Assembly (NCBI GenBank): GCA_024742405.1
Contig: JANSYP010000003.1
Span: forward strand, 371,027-435,026
Direction: 5' to 3'
DNA: 64,000 bases
DNA from: Paracoccaceae bacterium
GTDB taxonomy: Bacteria; Pseudomonadota; Alphaproteobacteria; Rhodobacterales; Rhodobacteraceae
The translations under genes were made by a program, and so were the position numbers. Below are positions 17,259-25,827 of the stretch, piece by piece (position 1 is the first letter of the stretch; every line of letters begins with the position of its first letter). Under the pieces are notes generated by a model, which saw nothing but the letters and a program-made list of their open reading frames with translations, was not told the origin of the DNA and searched no databases.

Positions 17259-18818
17259 ATGAAGAACCATGTGAGTATTCAGGCAGCTTGCGAAAGCTTT
17301 GACGCGGGACTGCTGCCGCGCCGGACTTTCCTCAAATCGCTGGCCGCGCTCGGTGCGACGGCCTCTGTCGCGAACTACATTGCGTCGTCGCCTGCGGGCG
17401 CCAGCACAGCACTCGCGACAATCAGCGGGCCTGAAGAACGCGCCTGGGCGCTTGCCAAGGAGATGGCGGCAAAGGCCGACAAGAAGACCCTGACGCTGCT
17501 CATCCCCACCGGCTCCATCGGCAACATGACACCCTATGCCGACAAGTGGAAAGATGAGCTGGGCATCACCCTGGAGTTCATCGAAGAGCCCGACGAGGTC
17601 GTGCATACCAAGGGCATGCAAGAGGCCGTCGCCAAGACCGGCCGCTACGACATCATGATGCCCACAGCGATGTCCTATCCTGATTGGATCGACAGTGGTG
17701 TGATCTACGATCTGACCGACTGGACCGAAGCCTACAATCCCGAGCTTTTCAGCCCGGAGTTCGGCGTCGTGTTCCCGGCCAGCCACCACGCGCAGCTCTA
17801 TAATGGACGCGTTGCCGGGCTGCTCAACGATGGCGACCAGATCACGCTGCTGTGCCGGTCCGACAAGATGGCCCAAAAAGCGAAAGCCTTCGAGGATGCT
17901 TACGGCCGGCCAGTCGGTGTGCCCGATACATGGAAGGAATATCACGAGCTGGCGCAGTTCTTCCACGACCCCGACAATGGGTTTTTCGGCAGCCTGGAAT
18001 ACCGGTCCCGCTACTACGTGAAATGGATGTTCATGCAGCGGCTGATGTCCAAGGGTATGCTCTATTTCGACGGCGATATGAACCCGACCTTCAATGGCGA
18101 CGAAGGCGTCGCGGCTATCGAAGACATGCTTGCCGTCAATGAATACCTGCACCCCGATGCGTTCAGCTTCACCTGGTCATCGAACTACAACGCGTTCGGA
18201 CGTGGCGAAGGTTTCATGAACATCGTCTGGCCGTCCGGGTTCAAATACTCCAAGGCGCCTTCCACGGGCCCGGCCACCACCGGAAACATCGCCGCCACCG
18301 TCATGCCGGCGGATTACACGAAGTCAGGTGAAAAGCTCTATGCCGGACTCTTTTGCTGGGGCTACGGCTACGCGGTTTCGCGGTATTCGGAGAATCCGGA
18401 ACTGGCCTATGCCTACGCGCAATGGATGACTTCGCCCACGATCGGTGCGGACGCGATCCCGTACCTCGGCGGTTACTCGGATCCCTACCGCGTCAACCAC
18501 ATGAAGGCGCCGACCGAGCGGCTGATCGAGACCTATTCGCCCGAATATCTCAACACGCTCTACGAAAACATGGTCAACACGGTGCCGGATTTCTGCCTGC
18601 CGGGCGGGTTCGAGTATCAGGACGCGCTGGACAAGGAGATCCACGCAGCCATGACCAGCGACAAGCAACCCAAACAGGCGCTCGACGACGCTGCCCAGGC
18701 GGTTGATCGCATCACGAGGCGCGTGGGTCGCGAGAAGGTACAGGCCTCGTGGCTGTCGCTTGCCCAGAAGCTCGCCGATCCGATCAAGCGCGCCTCAGGC
18801 GCCGACAAATGGGCCTGA
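17259..18818 (+). CDS. TAT-exported ABC substrate-binding protein (family 1, sugar/polyol type)
   Basis: ATG 17259 follows GAAGGGA; 519 residues. The leader contains a twin-arginine motif RRTFLKSLAALGATASV (residues ~21-37). The mature protein is a family 1 solute-binding protein of the glycerol/polyol-type length (longer than most MalE-like proteins), with PTGSIGNMTPYADKWKDEL and GYAVSRYSENPELAYAYAQW matching the C-lobe pattern. It delivers substrate to the two permeases immediately downstream. Export in folded form fits the twin-arginine leader. The ligand is not readable; the neighbouring glutamyl-ligase, amidohydrolase and oxidoreductase genes hint at a nitrogenous or polyol compound. Confidence 0.9.
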   Translation: MKNHVSIQAACESFDAGLLPRRTFLKSLAALGATASVANYIASSPAGASTALATISGPEERAWALAKEMAAKADKKTLTLLIPTGSIGNMTPYADKWKDELGITLEFIEEPDEVVHTKGMQEAVAKTGRYDIMMPTAMSYPDWIDSGVIYDLTDWTEAYNPELFSPEFGVVFPASHHAQLYNGRVAGLLNDGDQITLLCRSDKMAQKAKAFEDAYGRPVGVPDTWKEYHELAQFFHDPDNGFFGSLEYRSRYYVKWMFMQRLMSKGMLYFDGDMNPTFNGDEGVAAIEDMLAVNEYLHPDAFSFTWSSNYNAFGRGEGFMNIVWPSGFKYSKAPSTGPATTGNIAATVMPADYTKSGEKLYAGLFCWGYGYAVSRYSENPELAYAYAQWMTSPTIGADAIPYLGGYSDPYRVNHMKAPTERLIETYSPEYLNTLYENMVNTVPDFCLPGGFEYQDALDKEIHAAMTSDKQPKQALDDAAQAVDRITRRVGREKVQASWLSLAQKLADPIKRASGADKWA

Positions 18819-18905
18819 CTCCCTGAAGCGCGCGCCGGCAGCAATGGACCGCCGGCGCACCACCACAACGTCGCCCTCCGCTCGAACCCGACAGGACGCC
18901 GATAA

Positions 18906-19892
18906 ATGCCGCAGGAAATTGCAATCTCCGATCTGAAAGGCACCCGCCTGGGCGTGCCTGCGGCGGATCGGACGTCCGCGCCAAGCCCGACAGGCGCGCA
19001 GCGTGCCGCCCGCAAACGCGCCCGTTTTGCCCGTGGTCTTGCGGCGCCTGGTATGGTCATTTCGGTTTTCGTGCTGGTCGTGCCGTTGCTGGTTGCACTG
19101 GCTATGAGTTTCACCACCTGGTCGCCAACAAGGGGGTCGCTCCTGGACGCGGGGTTCGAGGGTCTCTTCAACTATGAAGAGTTGCTCGTCTATGACACGC
19201 GCTTTGTCGAGGCGGTCGCGCGCACCCTGACGCTCAGCGTGATCTGCCTCAGCCTGGAACTGGCCATCGGGCTCGGCCTAGCGGTGATTTTCCTCCGCGA
19301 ATTCAAGGGCAAATCGGTCCTGTTCTCGACGCTGCTGACGCCGATGATGGTGATGCCCGTGGTCGTCGGCTACACCTTCTGGATGCTGTTCCAGTCGAAC
19401 GGCCCGATCAATCAGATCTCGATGATCCTGTTCGGGACGGCGCCGGAGTGGTTCCGAAGCGCCTTTTTCGCCTGGATCGTGGTCATCGTGACCGAGGTCT
19501 GGCACTGGACCCCGCTGTTCTTCTTGATCATGCTTTCGGGGCTCAACAGCCTTCCTGAAAACCCGATCCGCGCCGCCGTGATCCTTGGCGCTTCGCCGCG
19601 CCAGGTTTTTTGGCGCGTCGTGCTGCCGATGCTCAAGCCGGTGATCATCGTGGCCCTCGTCATCCGCGCGATGGAGATCGTGAAGCTCTTTGACGAGGTC
19701 TTTATCCTGACCCGCGGTGGACCCAGCACGTCGACCGAAACCATCAGCCTTTATATCTACAAGCTCGCCTTTCAGGACTTCCAGCTGGCCTACGGCGCGG
19801 CTGCGGCCTTCCTTGTGCTGATCGGCACGCTCCTGATGGTGCATTTCCTTCTCGCACCAGTTCGCGATCAGCTTCTCGGAGAGCCGCGCTAA
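18906..19892 (+). CDS. ABC transporter permease (MalF/UgpA type)
   Basis: 328 residues. After a basic N-terminal tail (~40 residues) there are six hydrophobic segments. The EAA-loop motif for coupling to the ATPases is visible as RAAVILGASPRQVFWRVVLP (about residues 223-242). The C-terminal helix region TRGGPSTSTETISLYIYKLAF is characteristic of the MalF/UgpA subfamily. It forms the heterodimeric channel with the next gene product. ATG 18906 is 87 bases after the binding-protein gene; its stop overlaps the next start by one base. Confidence 0.92.
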   Translation: MPQEIAISDLKGTRLGVPAADRTSAPSPTGAQRAARKRARFARGLAAPGMVISVFVLVVPLLVALAMSFTTWSPTRGSLLDAGFEGLFNYEELLVYDTRFVEAVARTLTLSVICLSLELAIGLGLAVIFLREFKGKSVLFSTLLTPMMVMPVVVGYTFWMLFQSNGPINQISMILFGTAPEWFRSAFFAWIVVIVTEVWHWTPLFFLIMLSGLNSLPENPIRAAVILGASPRQVFWRVVLPMLKPVIIVALVIRAMEIVKLFDEVFILTRGGPSTSTETISLYIYKLAFQDFQLAYGAAAAFLVLIGTLLMVHFLLAPVRDQLLGEPR

Positions 19893-20752
19893 TGAACACG
19901 CGTCCGCTCACACCGCTTCTGGCACTGATTCTTCTCGTCGCGCTCGTCGTCACCCTGTTCCCCATCTTCTGGATCGTGATGACCGCGCTCAAGCCGCCGA
20001 CTGACTGGAATGCGGCCCCCGCGATCTGGATCCCGTCTGAGCCGACGCTGATCAATTTCCTGACGCTGTTCGATCCCGAAGCGATCGGGGCGTTTGGCGT
20101 CGGCGGGATCAGCGAGAGTGCGACCGCCGCGGTCTTTGGCTCCATCCTGACCTCCACCTGCGCCACGCTGATTTCGGTCGGCATCGGGTTCTTCGCGGCC
20201 ATCGGTCTGTCGCGCTACACGCGCGTGAACCGTTTCACGCCGCTTTTCATCCTGTCGGGACGGATGTTTCCGCCGGCTGCGATTGCGGTGCCGTTCGTGA
20301 TCATCTTCTCAGCCATCCAGCTGATCGACACTTACGTGGGGCTCATCGCGATCTATGTCGCGATCACGCTGCCTTTCGCGACCTGGATGCTCAAGAGCTT
20401 CGTCGACGAAGTGCCACGCGAGGTCGAAGAGGCCGCAATGATCGACGGCCAAAGCCGCCTCATGGCGCATCTGACGGTCACGGCGCCGCTCATCAAGGGT
20501 GGGCTTTTCGCGACCACACTCTTCATCTTCATCCTGAACTGGTCGGAGTTCCTGTTCGCGCTGGTCCTGTCCTACTCGAATATCGAGACGATCCCCATCC
20601 GGCTGGCGAAATACGTCACTGCGACGGCAGGCACGCTCTTTGGCGTCCAGGCCGCGCTCGCGGTGCTGGCCATGGCCCCGCTGATCGTTGCCGGGTTCCT
20701 GATCCAGAAACACCTCGCCCGCGGCATGACTTTTGGGGCGGTGAAACGATGA
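19892..20752 (+). CDS. ABC transporter permease (MalG/UgpE type)
   Basis: 286 residues, six transmembrane segments; starts inside the stop of the previous permease (TAATG). Family marks are LFPIFWIVMTALKPPTDW at the N-terminus, SGRMFPPAAIAVPF in the third segment and the EAA loop EVPREVEEAAMIDGQSRLMAH. The C-terminus ends QKHLARGMTFGAVKR, a near-invariant MalG-type ending. It pairs with the upstream permease. Its last four bases overlap the first ATPase gene, indicating a translationally coupled operon. Confidence 0.93.
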   Translation: MNTRPLTPLLALILLVALVVTLFPIFWIVMTALKPPTDWNAAPAIWIPSEPTLINFLTLFDPEAIGAFGVGGISESATAAVFGSILTSTCATLISVGIGFFAAIGLSRYTRVNRFTPLFILSGRMFPPAAIAVPFVIIFSAIQLIDTYVGLIAIYVAITLPFATWMLKSFVDEVPREVEEAAMIDGQSRLMAHLTVTAPLIKGGLFATTLFIFILNWSEFLFALVLSYSNIETIPIRLAKYVTATAGTLFGVQAALAVLAMAPLIVAGFLIQKHLARGMTFGAVKR

Positions 20753-21858
20753 CGCATACTGACCCTCCCAAGCTCGAACTCGTGGCGCTGCGAAAGGAGT
20801 ACGACGGTGGCGAGGTTGTCGCCGTAGAGAACCTCAGCCTGTCGGTGCAACCCGGCGAGACCCTGGCGATCCTCGGCCCGTCGGGCTGCGGGAAATCGAC
20901 GACACTCAACATGATCGTCGGCATCGAAACGCCGACCTCGGGCGACATTCTCATTGATGGGGTGTCGGTGCTGGACCAGCCCGCAGGGCGCCGCAGTGTC
21001 GGACTGGTGTTTCAGGACTACGCGGTTTTTACCCACATGACGGTGGCGCAGAACCTGGCCTTCGGGCTCAAGGTACGTGGCGTGGCGAAACCCGAAATCG
21101 CCCGAGCTGTCGGCGAGACCGCTCACATGCTCGGCCTGACTGGACAGCTTGGCCTGCGCGCCAGCCGGCTCGGCGGATCAGAGCTTCAGCGCGTCGCGAT
21201 CGGACGCACTCTGGTGACCAAACCTGCCCTTCTGCTGCTCGACGAGCCGCTGTCCAACCTGGAGACCGAAATGCGCGCGGCCATGCGGCGCGAGCTCCGG
21301 CGTTTGCAGCAGGAGATCGGACTGACGATCATCTATGTGACCCATGATCAGATCGAAGCGCTGTCGCTGGCACAACAAATCGCAGTGATGAGCCACGGCA
21401 AGCTGCGTCAATGCGCGCCGACCGACGTGGTCTATGAGCAGCCGGCGCATACATTCGTCGCTGGTTTCATTGGGGCCCCGCCAATGAACATCCTCCATGG
21501 CGCGTTTGAAACCCGCGCCGGGGCCAGCACCTTCGTCGCCGGGTCTGTGCGCATTGATGCGCCGGGTGGACTCGGGCCCGGACCGTCGCACAGACGCGGC
21601 CTGATGGGCGTGCGGCCCGACGCCATCACACTCGCAACGCCGGCCGAAGGTGCGGCCACGGCTACGGTGCGCCGGATCGAACCTCTGGGCGCCGAAGCGG
21701 TCCTGACCCTCGATATGAACGGCCAGCATCTGGCCGCCACCGCCCCGGCCCGGAACTGCCCTAGCGAAGGCGATCACGTCGCCCTGATGTTCGACCACGA
21801 CCGCGTCGCTTTCTTCGATGCGGACTCGCTGCGCAATCTCAAGGAGTTGTCCGCGTGA
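20749..21858 (+). CDS. ABC transporter ATPase (UgpC/MalK type) with degenerate signature motif
   Basis: 369 residues. Walker A GPSGCGKST (43-51), Q-loop Gln in LVFQD (Q89), Walker B LLLLDEP (161-167) and the switch histidine in YVTHD (H199) are intact. The ABC signature, normally LSGGQ, reads LGGSE (141-145), and the D-loop is SNLE rather than SNLD. A C-terminal OB-like regulatory domain follows (from ~240). Its degenerate signature complements the second ATPase, which has a good signature but lost Q- and H-loop residues. This implies a heterodimer with one consensus and one degenerate ATP site. Confidence 0.9.
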   Translation: MTHTDPPKLELVALRKEYDGGEVVAVENLSLSVQPGETLAILGPSGCGKSTTLNMIVGIETPTSGDILIDGVSVLDQPAGRRSVGLVFQDYAVFTHMTVAQNLAFGLKVRGVAKPEIARAVGETAHMLGLTGQLGLRASRLGGSELQRVAIGRTLVTKPALLLLDEPLSNLETEMRAAMRRELRRLQQEIGLTIIYVTHDQIEALSLAQQIAVMSHGKLRQCAPTDVVYEQPAHTFVAGFIGAPPMNILHGAFETRAGASTFVAGSVRIDAPGGLGPGPSHRRGLMGVRPDAITLATPAEGAATATVRRIEPLGAEAVLTLDMNGQHLAATAPARNCPSEGDHVALMFDHDRVAFFDADSLRNLKELSA

Positions 21859-22949
21859 CCGTTCCTGTACTGCAACTCAGAGCAATCACACGTACCTTCG
21901 GCACGCTCACGGCATTGGACGGCGTGGACCTGGCCCTCGACGAGGGCGCCTTTGTCGCCCTTCTCGGCCCCGCGGGCGCCGGCAAGACAACGACCCTGCG
22001 CATCGCGTCAGGCCTGGAAACACCTGACACAGGCGAGGTGCTGATCAACGGCGAGGATGCGACCGCACTTGCACCAAAGGACCGCGATGTCGCGATGATC
22101 TTCGACAGTCTCGCGCTCTATCCCAACAAGACCGGGTTCGAAAACATCGCCAACCCCCTACGCATCCGCGGCAACTCGCAGGATGCGATCTCAGAGCGCG
22201 TCACCGAGGTCGCACAGACGCTGAAGATCGGTCATATCCTGGCGCGAAAACCGCGCACCATGAGCGGCGGAGAGAGGCAGCGAATCGCGCTTGGCCGTGC
22301 GCTGGTCCGCGATCCGGCATTCTTTCTTTTGGACGAGCCTCTATCGAGCCTCGATGCAAAGCTTCGCGTCGAACTGCGCGCAGAGCTGCGCAGGCTCCAG
22401 CGCGAGCGTGGCGCGAGCTTTCTCTATGCCACGCCGGACTATTCCGAGGCGATGGCTGTTGCTGACAGTGTCGTGCTGATCTTCGACGGCCAGGTGCGCC
22501 AGGTCGCGCGGCCACAGGTCCTCTACGACCGGCCGGCCGACACCCGGGTCGCCCGCTTCGTGGGCGCGCCAGAGATCAACCTGGTTGAGGCCGACTACGA
22601 CCCGGCGGACGGCGGGCGGTTGCTTTTGGGCGGGCTCATGACACAGGCCAGCCCCGCCCACCATTACCTCTTCAACGGCACCCCGCACCGGTTCGAAGCA
22701 GGGTTCCGGCCGGAACAGATCCTGATCGCACCTCCCGGGACGGAAGGTGCCAATGGAAAGGTCCTGGATAGCGAGCCGTTAGGGCTGAAATCCGCGATCA
22801 CCGTGGAAACCTCTGCCGGCCCGTTGCGCGCTTCGGTGCCCGAACATATCGGCGCCCAGCTCGGCATCGGCGCCCCCGTCACCGTGAGCTTCGATGTCGA
22901 GCACAGCCTGTGCTTCGACCCGCAGGCCGGAACCCTTTTGGAACGATGA
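21855..22949 (+). CDS. ABC transporter ATPase (UgpC type) with Q-loop and H-loop substitutions
   Basis: GTG start overlapping the previous stop by four bases; 364 residues. Walker A GPAGAGKTT (38-46), signature MSGGE (136-140), Walker B FFLLDEP and SSLD D-loop are present. The Q-loop glutamine is Asp (MIFDS, D84) and the switch histidine is Pro (YATPD, P194). From what is known of heterodimeric ABC proteins, the site using this protein's Walker motifs and the partner's signature should not hydrolyse ATP well. Glycerol-type ABC importers (GlpS/GlpT) also carry two unequal ATPases, as I recall, so a polyol-like substrate is possible. Confidence 0.9.
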   Translation: MTVPVLQLRAITRTFGTLTALDGVDLALDEGAFVALLGPAGAGKTTTLRIASGLETPDTGEVLINGEDATALAPKDRDVAMIFDSLALYPNKTGFENIANPLRIRGNSQDAISERVTEVAQTLKIGHILARKPRTMSGGERQRIALGRALVRDPAFFLLDEPLSSLDAKLRVELRAELRRLQRERGASFLYATPDYSEAMAVADSVVLIFDGQVRQVARPQVLYDRPADTRVARFVGAPEINLVEADYDPADGGRLLLGGLMTQASPAHHYLFNGTPHRFEAGFRPEQILIAPPGTEGANGKVLDSEPLGLKSAITVETSAGPLRASVPEHIGAQLGIGAPVTVSFDVEHSLCFDPQAGTLLER

Positions 22950-22991
22950 CCGGAATGAGCAACCCGCAGACAAGACTTGGAGCCAGCGGAC

Positions 22992-25034
22992 ATGACTGAA
23001 GCAAAACGCGAGGTGATCAAAACAACATGCCCACGGGACTGCTACGACGCTTGCGGGATGGTTGCGGTGTTCGACGATGGCAAGCTGCGACGCATTCTGG
23101 GCGACCCGGAACATCACGTTGCCCGGGGCAGTCTGTGCGGCAAATGTGCGATCGTTTATAATGGGGTATGGCGCGATCCCGATGCGCGTCTGTCACAGCC
23201 TTTGCGGCGGATAGGCGCGAAAGGCGACGGACAGTTCGAGCCGATCACCTGGAACGCAGCACTCGCCGAGATCGCCGACAAGATCCGTCCGCTGATGACA
23301 GGCGGACCAGCGCGGCAGGTTGTGCATGCGCACTATACCGGCACCGTTGGGCTGATCGCCGGATGGTACCCGCTGCGCTTCTTTCAGCATATCGGCGCGA
23401 CGGAGATCGACCCCGACACCGTCTGCAACAAGGCAGGGCACACCGCCCTGGAACTGGTGTTCGGGGACAGCCTCGAAGGCTTCGACCCGGAGACCGCCAA
23501 GGACGCAAAGACGATCCTCGTGTGGGGTGCAAATCCTAGCCATACGGCGCCCCACATGCACAAGAACTGGCTCCGCGAGACGCCGGCCAAGATCATTGCG
23601 ATCGACCCGATTGCCCATCGCACGGCAACTGAACGCGCGGACCTACATCTCAAGCTGCGCCCGGGAACGGATGCTGCCTTGGCCTTTGGCCTGCTCCATG
23701 TCGCGCTGACCAAAGGCCTTCTCGACCGCGATTTCATCGACGCGAACGTTATCGGCTTCGAGTCTCTGCTCCCAGCGATCAAAGCCGCCGACCCTGCCAC
23801 GACCGAGGCGCTTACAGGGGTGCCAAGCACGCTGATCGAAGAGGTCGCAGTAGCCTATGCGACGGGGCCTTCGCTGCTTTGGATGGGCCAAGGGATGCAG
23901 CGCACCGCCAGAGGCGGCAATGCGTTCCGGGCCCTCGGAGCGCTGATCGCCCTGACCGGGAACCTCGCCAAACCGGGCACAGGTTTTTGCTACATGAACG
24001 GTCCCGGATCGCGAAACATCGACATGGGCGTCATGGTGCCGCCCCAGCTCGATGCCGGATGCGCGTCCGTCAGCCACATGGATCTGGCCACAACGCTCGC
24101 GGACGCGGAAAACACCAAGGTCTTTTGCACCTGGAACTGCAACCCAGTAGCATCCTCGCCCGATCAGGCAGCTTTGCGCGCAGCACTCGCACGCGAGGAT
24201 CTTTTCACTGTCGTCTGTGATCTTTTCGAGACCGACACCGCCGCCTATGCCGACATCGTGCTGCCCGCTGCCTCGTTTCTGGAATTCGACGATCTTGTCG
24301 CCCCCTATTTCTACCAGACGCTTTCGGCGCAGGTGAAAGTACAGGACGCACCGGGCGAGGCTCTTCCCAATCAGGAGATTTTCAGACGTCTCGCCCGCGC
24401 CCTTGGTCTGACGGAGCCTCTGCTCTTCGAGGAAGATCGCCCCCTGCTCGAGCGTCTGGTGGCGATGACTGGTTTTGCAGGCGGGTTCGACGCGCTCTCG
24501 CGCGTCGGCACAGCGCAGCTCTATTCCGAGCCCAGGCTGCAGTTCGCCGATCTGACCTTCGCCACGCCTTCGGGTCAGATCGAACTGGCGTCCGAGGCCG
24601 CCTTGGCCCAGGGTCTTCCGTTGGTGCCCGAACCCCATGCCGATGCCGCGCTCGCCGCGGACAAGCTGCGCATCCTGTCGCCGGCTTCGATCTGGCAGAT
24701 GAATGCGAGCTACGCCAACGATTCCGGAATACTGAAAAACCTTGGTCAGAACGCGGTCATACTCCATCCCGAGGAGGCGCGTCGGCGCGCGCTTGAAGAC
24801 GGAGACCGGGTCGTGCTGTCGAACGCGGCGGGATCCCTGACCCTTGGCGTGTCCGTCAGCGACATCGCGCAACCAGGATTTGGTATCGTCTACAAGGGCC
24901 GCTGGCCGACGCACGAAACCGCGGGCGCCAATGTCAACGTCCTGCACGCGGGACGAAAGAGCGACATTGCGGAAGCCACATCGGTCCACAGCATCGAGGT
25001 CTCAATTGCAAAGCTGCCCGAGGCGGCAGAATGA
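22992..25034 (+). CDS. Molybdopterin oxidoreductase with N-terminal [4Fe-4S] motif
   Basis: ATG 22992 gives 680 residues. Cysteines C13, C17, C21 and C49 (CPRDCYDAC then GSLC) form the [4Fe-4S] motif of the DMSO-reductase superfamily. Later blocks fit the Mo-bisPGD fold: TVCNKAGHTALE, WGANPSHTAPH, DPIAHRTATERADLHLKL, GQGMQRTARGGNAFRA, CTWNCNPVASSPDQ, ADIVLPAASFLEFDD and the C-terminal dinucleotide-binding domain (LHPEEARRRALEDGDRV). No twin-arginine leader is present, so it should be cytoplasmic. It follows the ABC operon by 42 bases on the same strand and probably oxidises or hydroxylates the imported compound or a derivative. A [2Fe-2S] ferredoxin relic lies at the end of the cluster. Confidence 0.9.
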   Translation: MTEAKREVIKTTCPRDCYDACGMVAVFDDGKLRRILGDPEHHVARGSLCGKCAIVYNGVWRDPDARLSQPLRRIGAKGDGQFEPITWNAALAEIADKIRPLMTGGPARQVVHAHYTGTVGLIAGWYPLRFFQHIGATEIDPDTVCNKAGHTALELVFGDSLEGFDPETAKDAKTILVWGANPSHTAPHMHKNWLRETPAKIIAIDPIAHRTATERADLHLKLRPGTDAALAFGLLHVALTKGLLDRDFIDANVIGFESLLPAIKAADPATTEALTGVPSTLIEEVAVAYATGPSLLWMGQGMQRTARGGNAFRALGALIALTGNLAKPGTGFCYMNGPGSRNIDMGVMVPPQLDAGCASVSHMDLATTLADAENTKVFCTWNCNPVASSPDQAALRAALAREDLFTVVCDLFETDTAAYADIVLPAASFLEFDDLVAPYFYQTLSAQVKVQDAPGEALPNQEIFRRLARALGLTEPLLFEEDRPLLERLVAMTGFAGGFDALSRVGTAQLYSEPRLQFADLTFATPSGQIELASEAALAQGLPLVPEPHADAALAADKLRILSPASIWQMNASYANDSGILKNLGQNAVILHPEEARRRALEDGDRVVLSNAAGSLTLGVSVSDIAQPGFGIVYKGRWPTHETAGANVNVLHAGRKSDIAEATSVHSIEVSIAKLPEAAE

Positions 25035-25078
25035 CCGCGCCGGTAGAACCGCCGATTGGCTAGAGGAAAGAAAAGCAT

Positions 25079-25810
25079 ATGAAGTTTCTCGTATTTCAGC
25101 ACCTAGCGGTTGAACATCCCGGCGCGTTTCGCGCGCTCTGGAGATCCGACGGCATCGCATGGCATGTGGTCGAATTGGATCAGGGCGACGCTGTTCCGCC
25201 CCTTGAAGGCTTCGACGCTCTCATTGTCATGGGTGGGCCAATGGACGTCTGGCAAGAGGATGCGCACCCTTGGCTGACCGCTGAGAAGGCTGCGATCCGC
25301 CGCTGGGTCATGGATCTCGGGCGGCCCTATCTAGGTATCTGCCTCGGCCACCAGCTTTTGGCAGAGGCAACCGGCGGATCGGTGGGACCGGGGGGCAGCT
25401 CGGAGGTCGGCTTCGGCCGTGTCGAGATCACCGAGGCTGGCCGGCGGGATCCGATCTTCGCGGGTTTCGCGGACCATATGGACGTTTTCCAGTGGCACAG
25501 CGCAGAGGTTACATCCTTGCCAGGACACGCTGAGGTGCTTGCCTCGAACGAGGCTTGTGCGGTCCAGGCCTTCCGCTACCGGACCCACGCCTACGGGCTT
25601 CAGTACCACGTGGAACTGACGGACCAGACCGTGCCGGAATGGGGCGGGATTACCGAGTACGCCGCATCGCTTGCGAAGACGTTCGGCCCGGGCGGGGCCA
25701 AACGGCTTGAAACCGAAGTAACGGCTCGTCTGCCCGAGTTTGAAACCACAGCAGCCCGGCTGCACACGAATCTCACGACCATCATCAACCGCCAGCGCGC
25801 AGCTGCCTGA
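25079..25810 (+). CDS. Class I glutamine amidotransferase-like hydrolase
   Basis: 243 residues of the GMP-synthase-type GATase1 fold. The nucleophile elbow is GICLGHQLL (Cys88), and the catalytic partners appear in LQYHVELT (His177, Glu179); MGGPMDVW contributes the oxyanion strand. It stands alone, without a synthetase domain. Between a molybdoenzyme and a glutamine-synthetase-like ligase it may supply ammonia or, by analogy with gamma-glutamyl pathways (aniline AtdA2, or the functional role of PuuD), process gamma-glutamyl amides. That role is inferred from context only. It is 17 bases from the next gene. Confidence 0.85.
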   Translation: MKFLVFQHLAVEHPGAFRALWRSDGIAWHVVELDQGDAVPPLEGFDALIVMGGPMDVWQEDAHPWLTAEKAAIRRWVMDLGRPYLGICLGHQLLAEATGGSVGPGGSSEVGFGRVEITEAGRRDPIFAGFADHMDVFQWHSAEVTSLPGHAEVLASNEACAVQAFRYRTHAYGLQYHVELTDQTVPEWGGITEYAASLAKTFGPGGAKRLETEVTARLPEFETTAARLHTNLTTIINRQRAAA

Positions 25811-25827
25811 GCCGCAAGGATAGTCCA

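Noticed and set aside
23643..24989. Minus-strand 448-codon frame opposite the molybdoenzyme
   Set aside because: Antisense shadow; lacks start signals and motifs.
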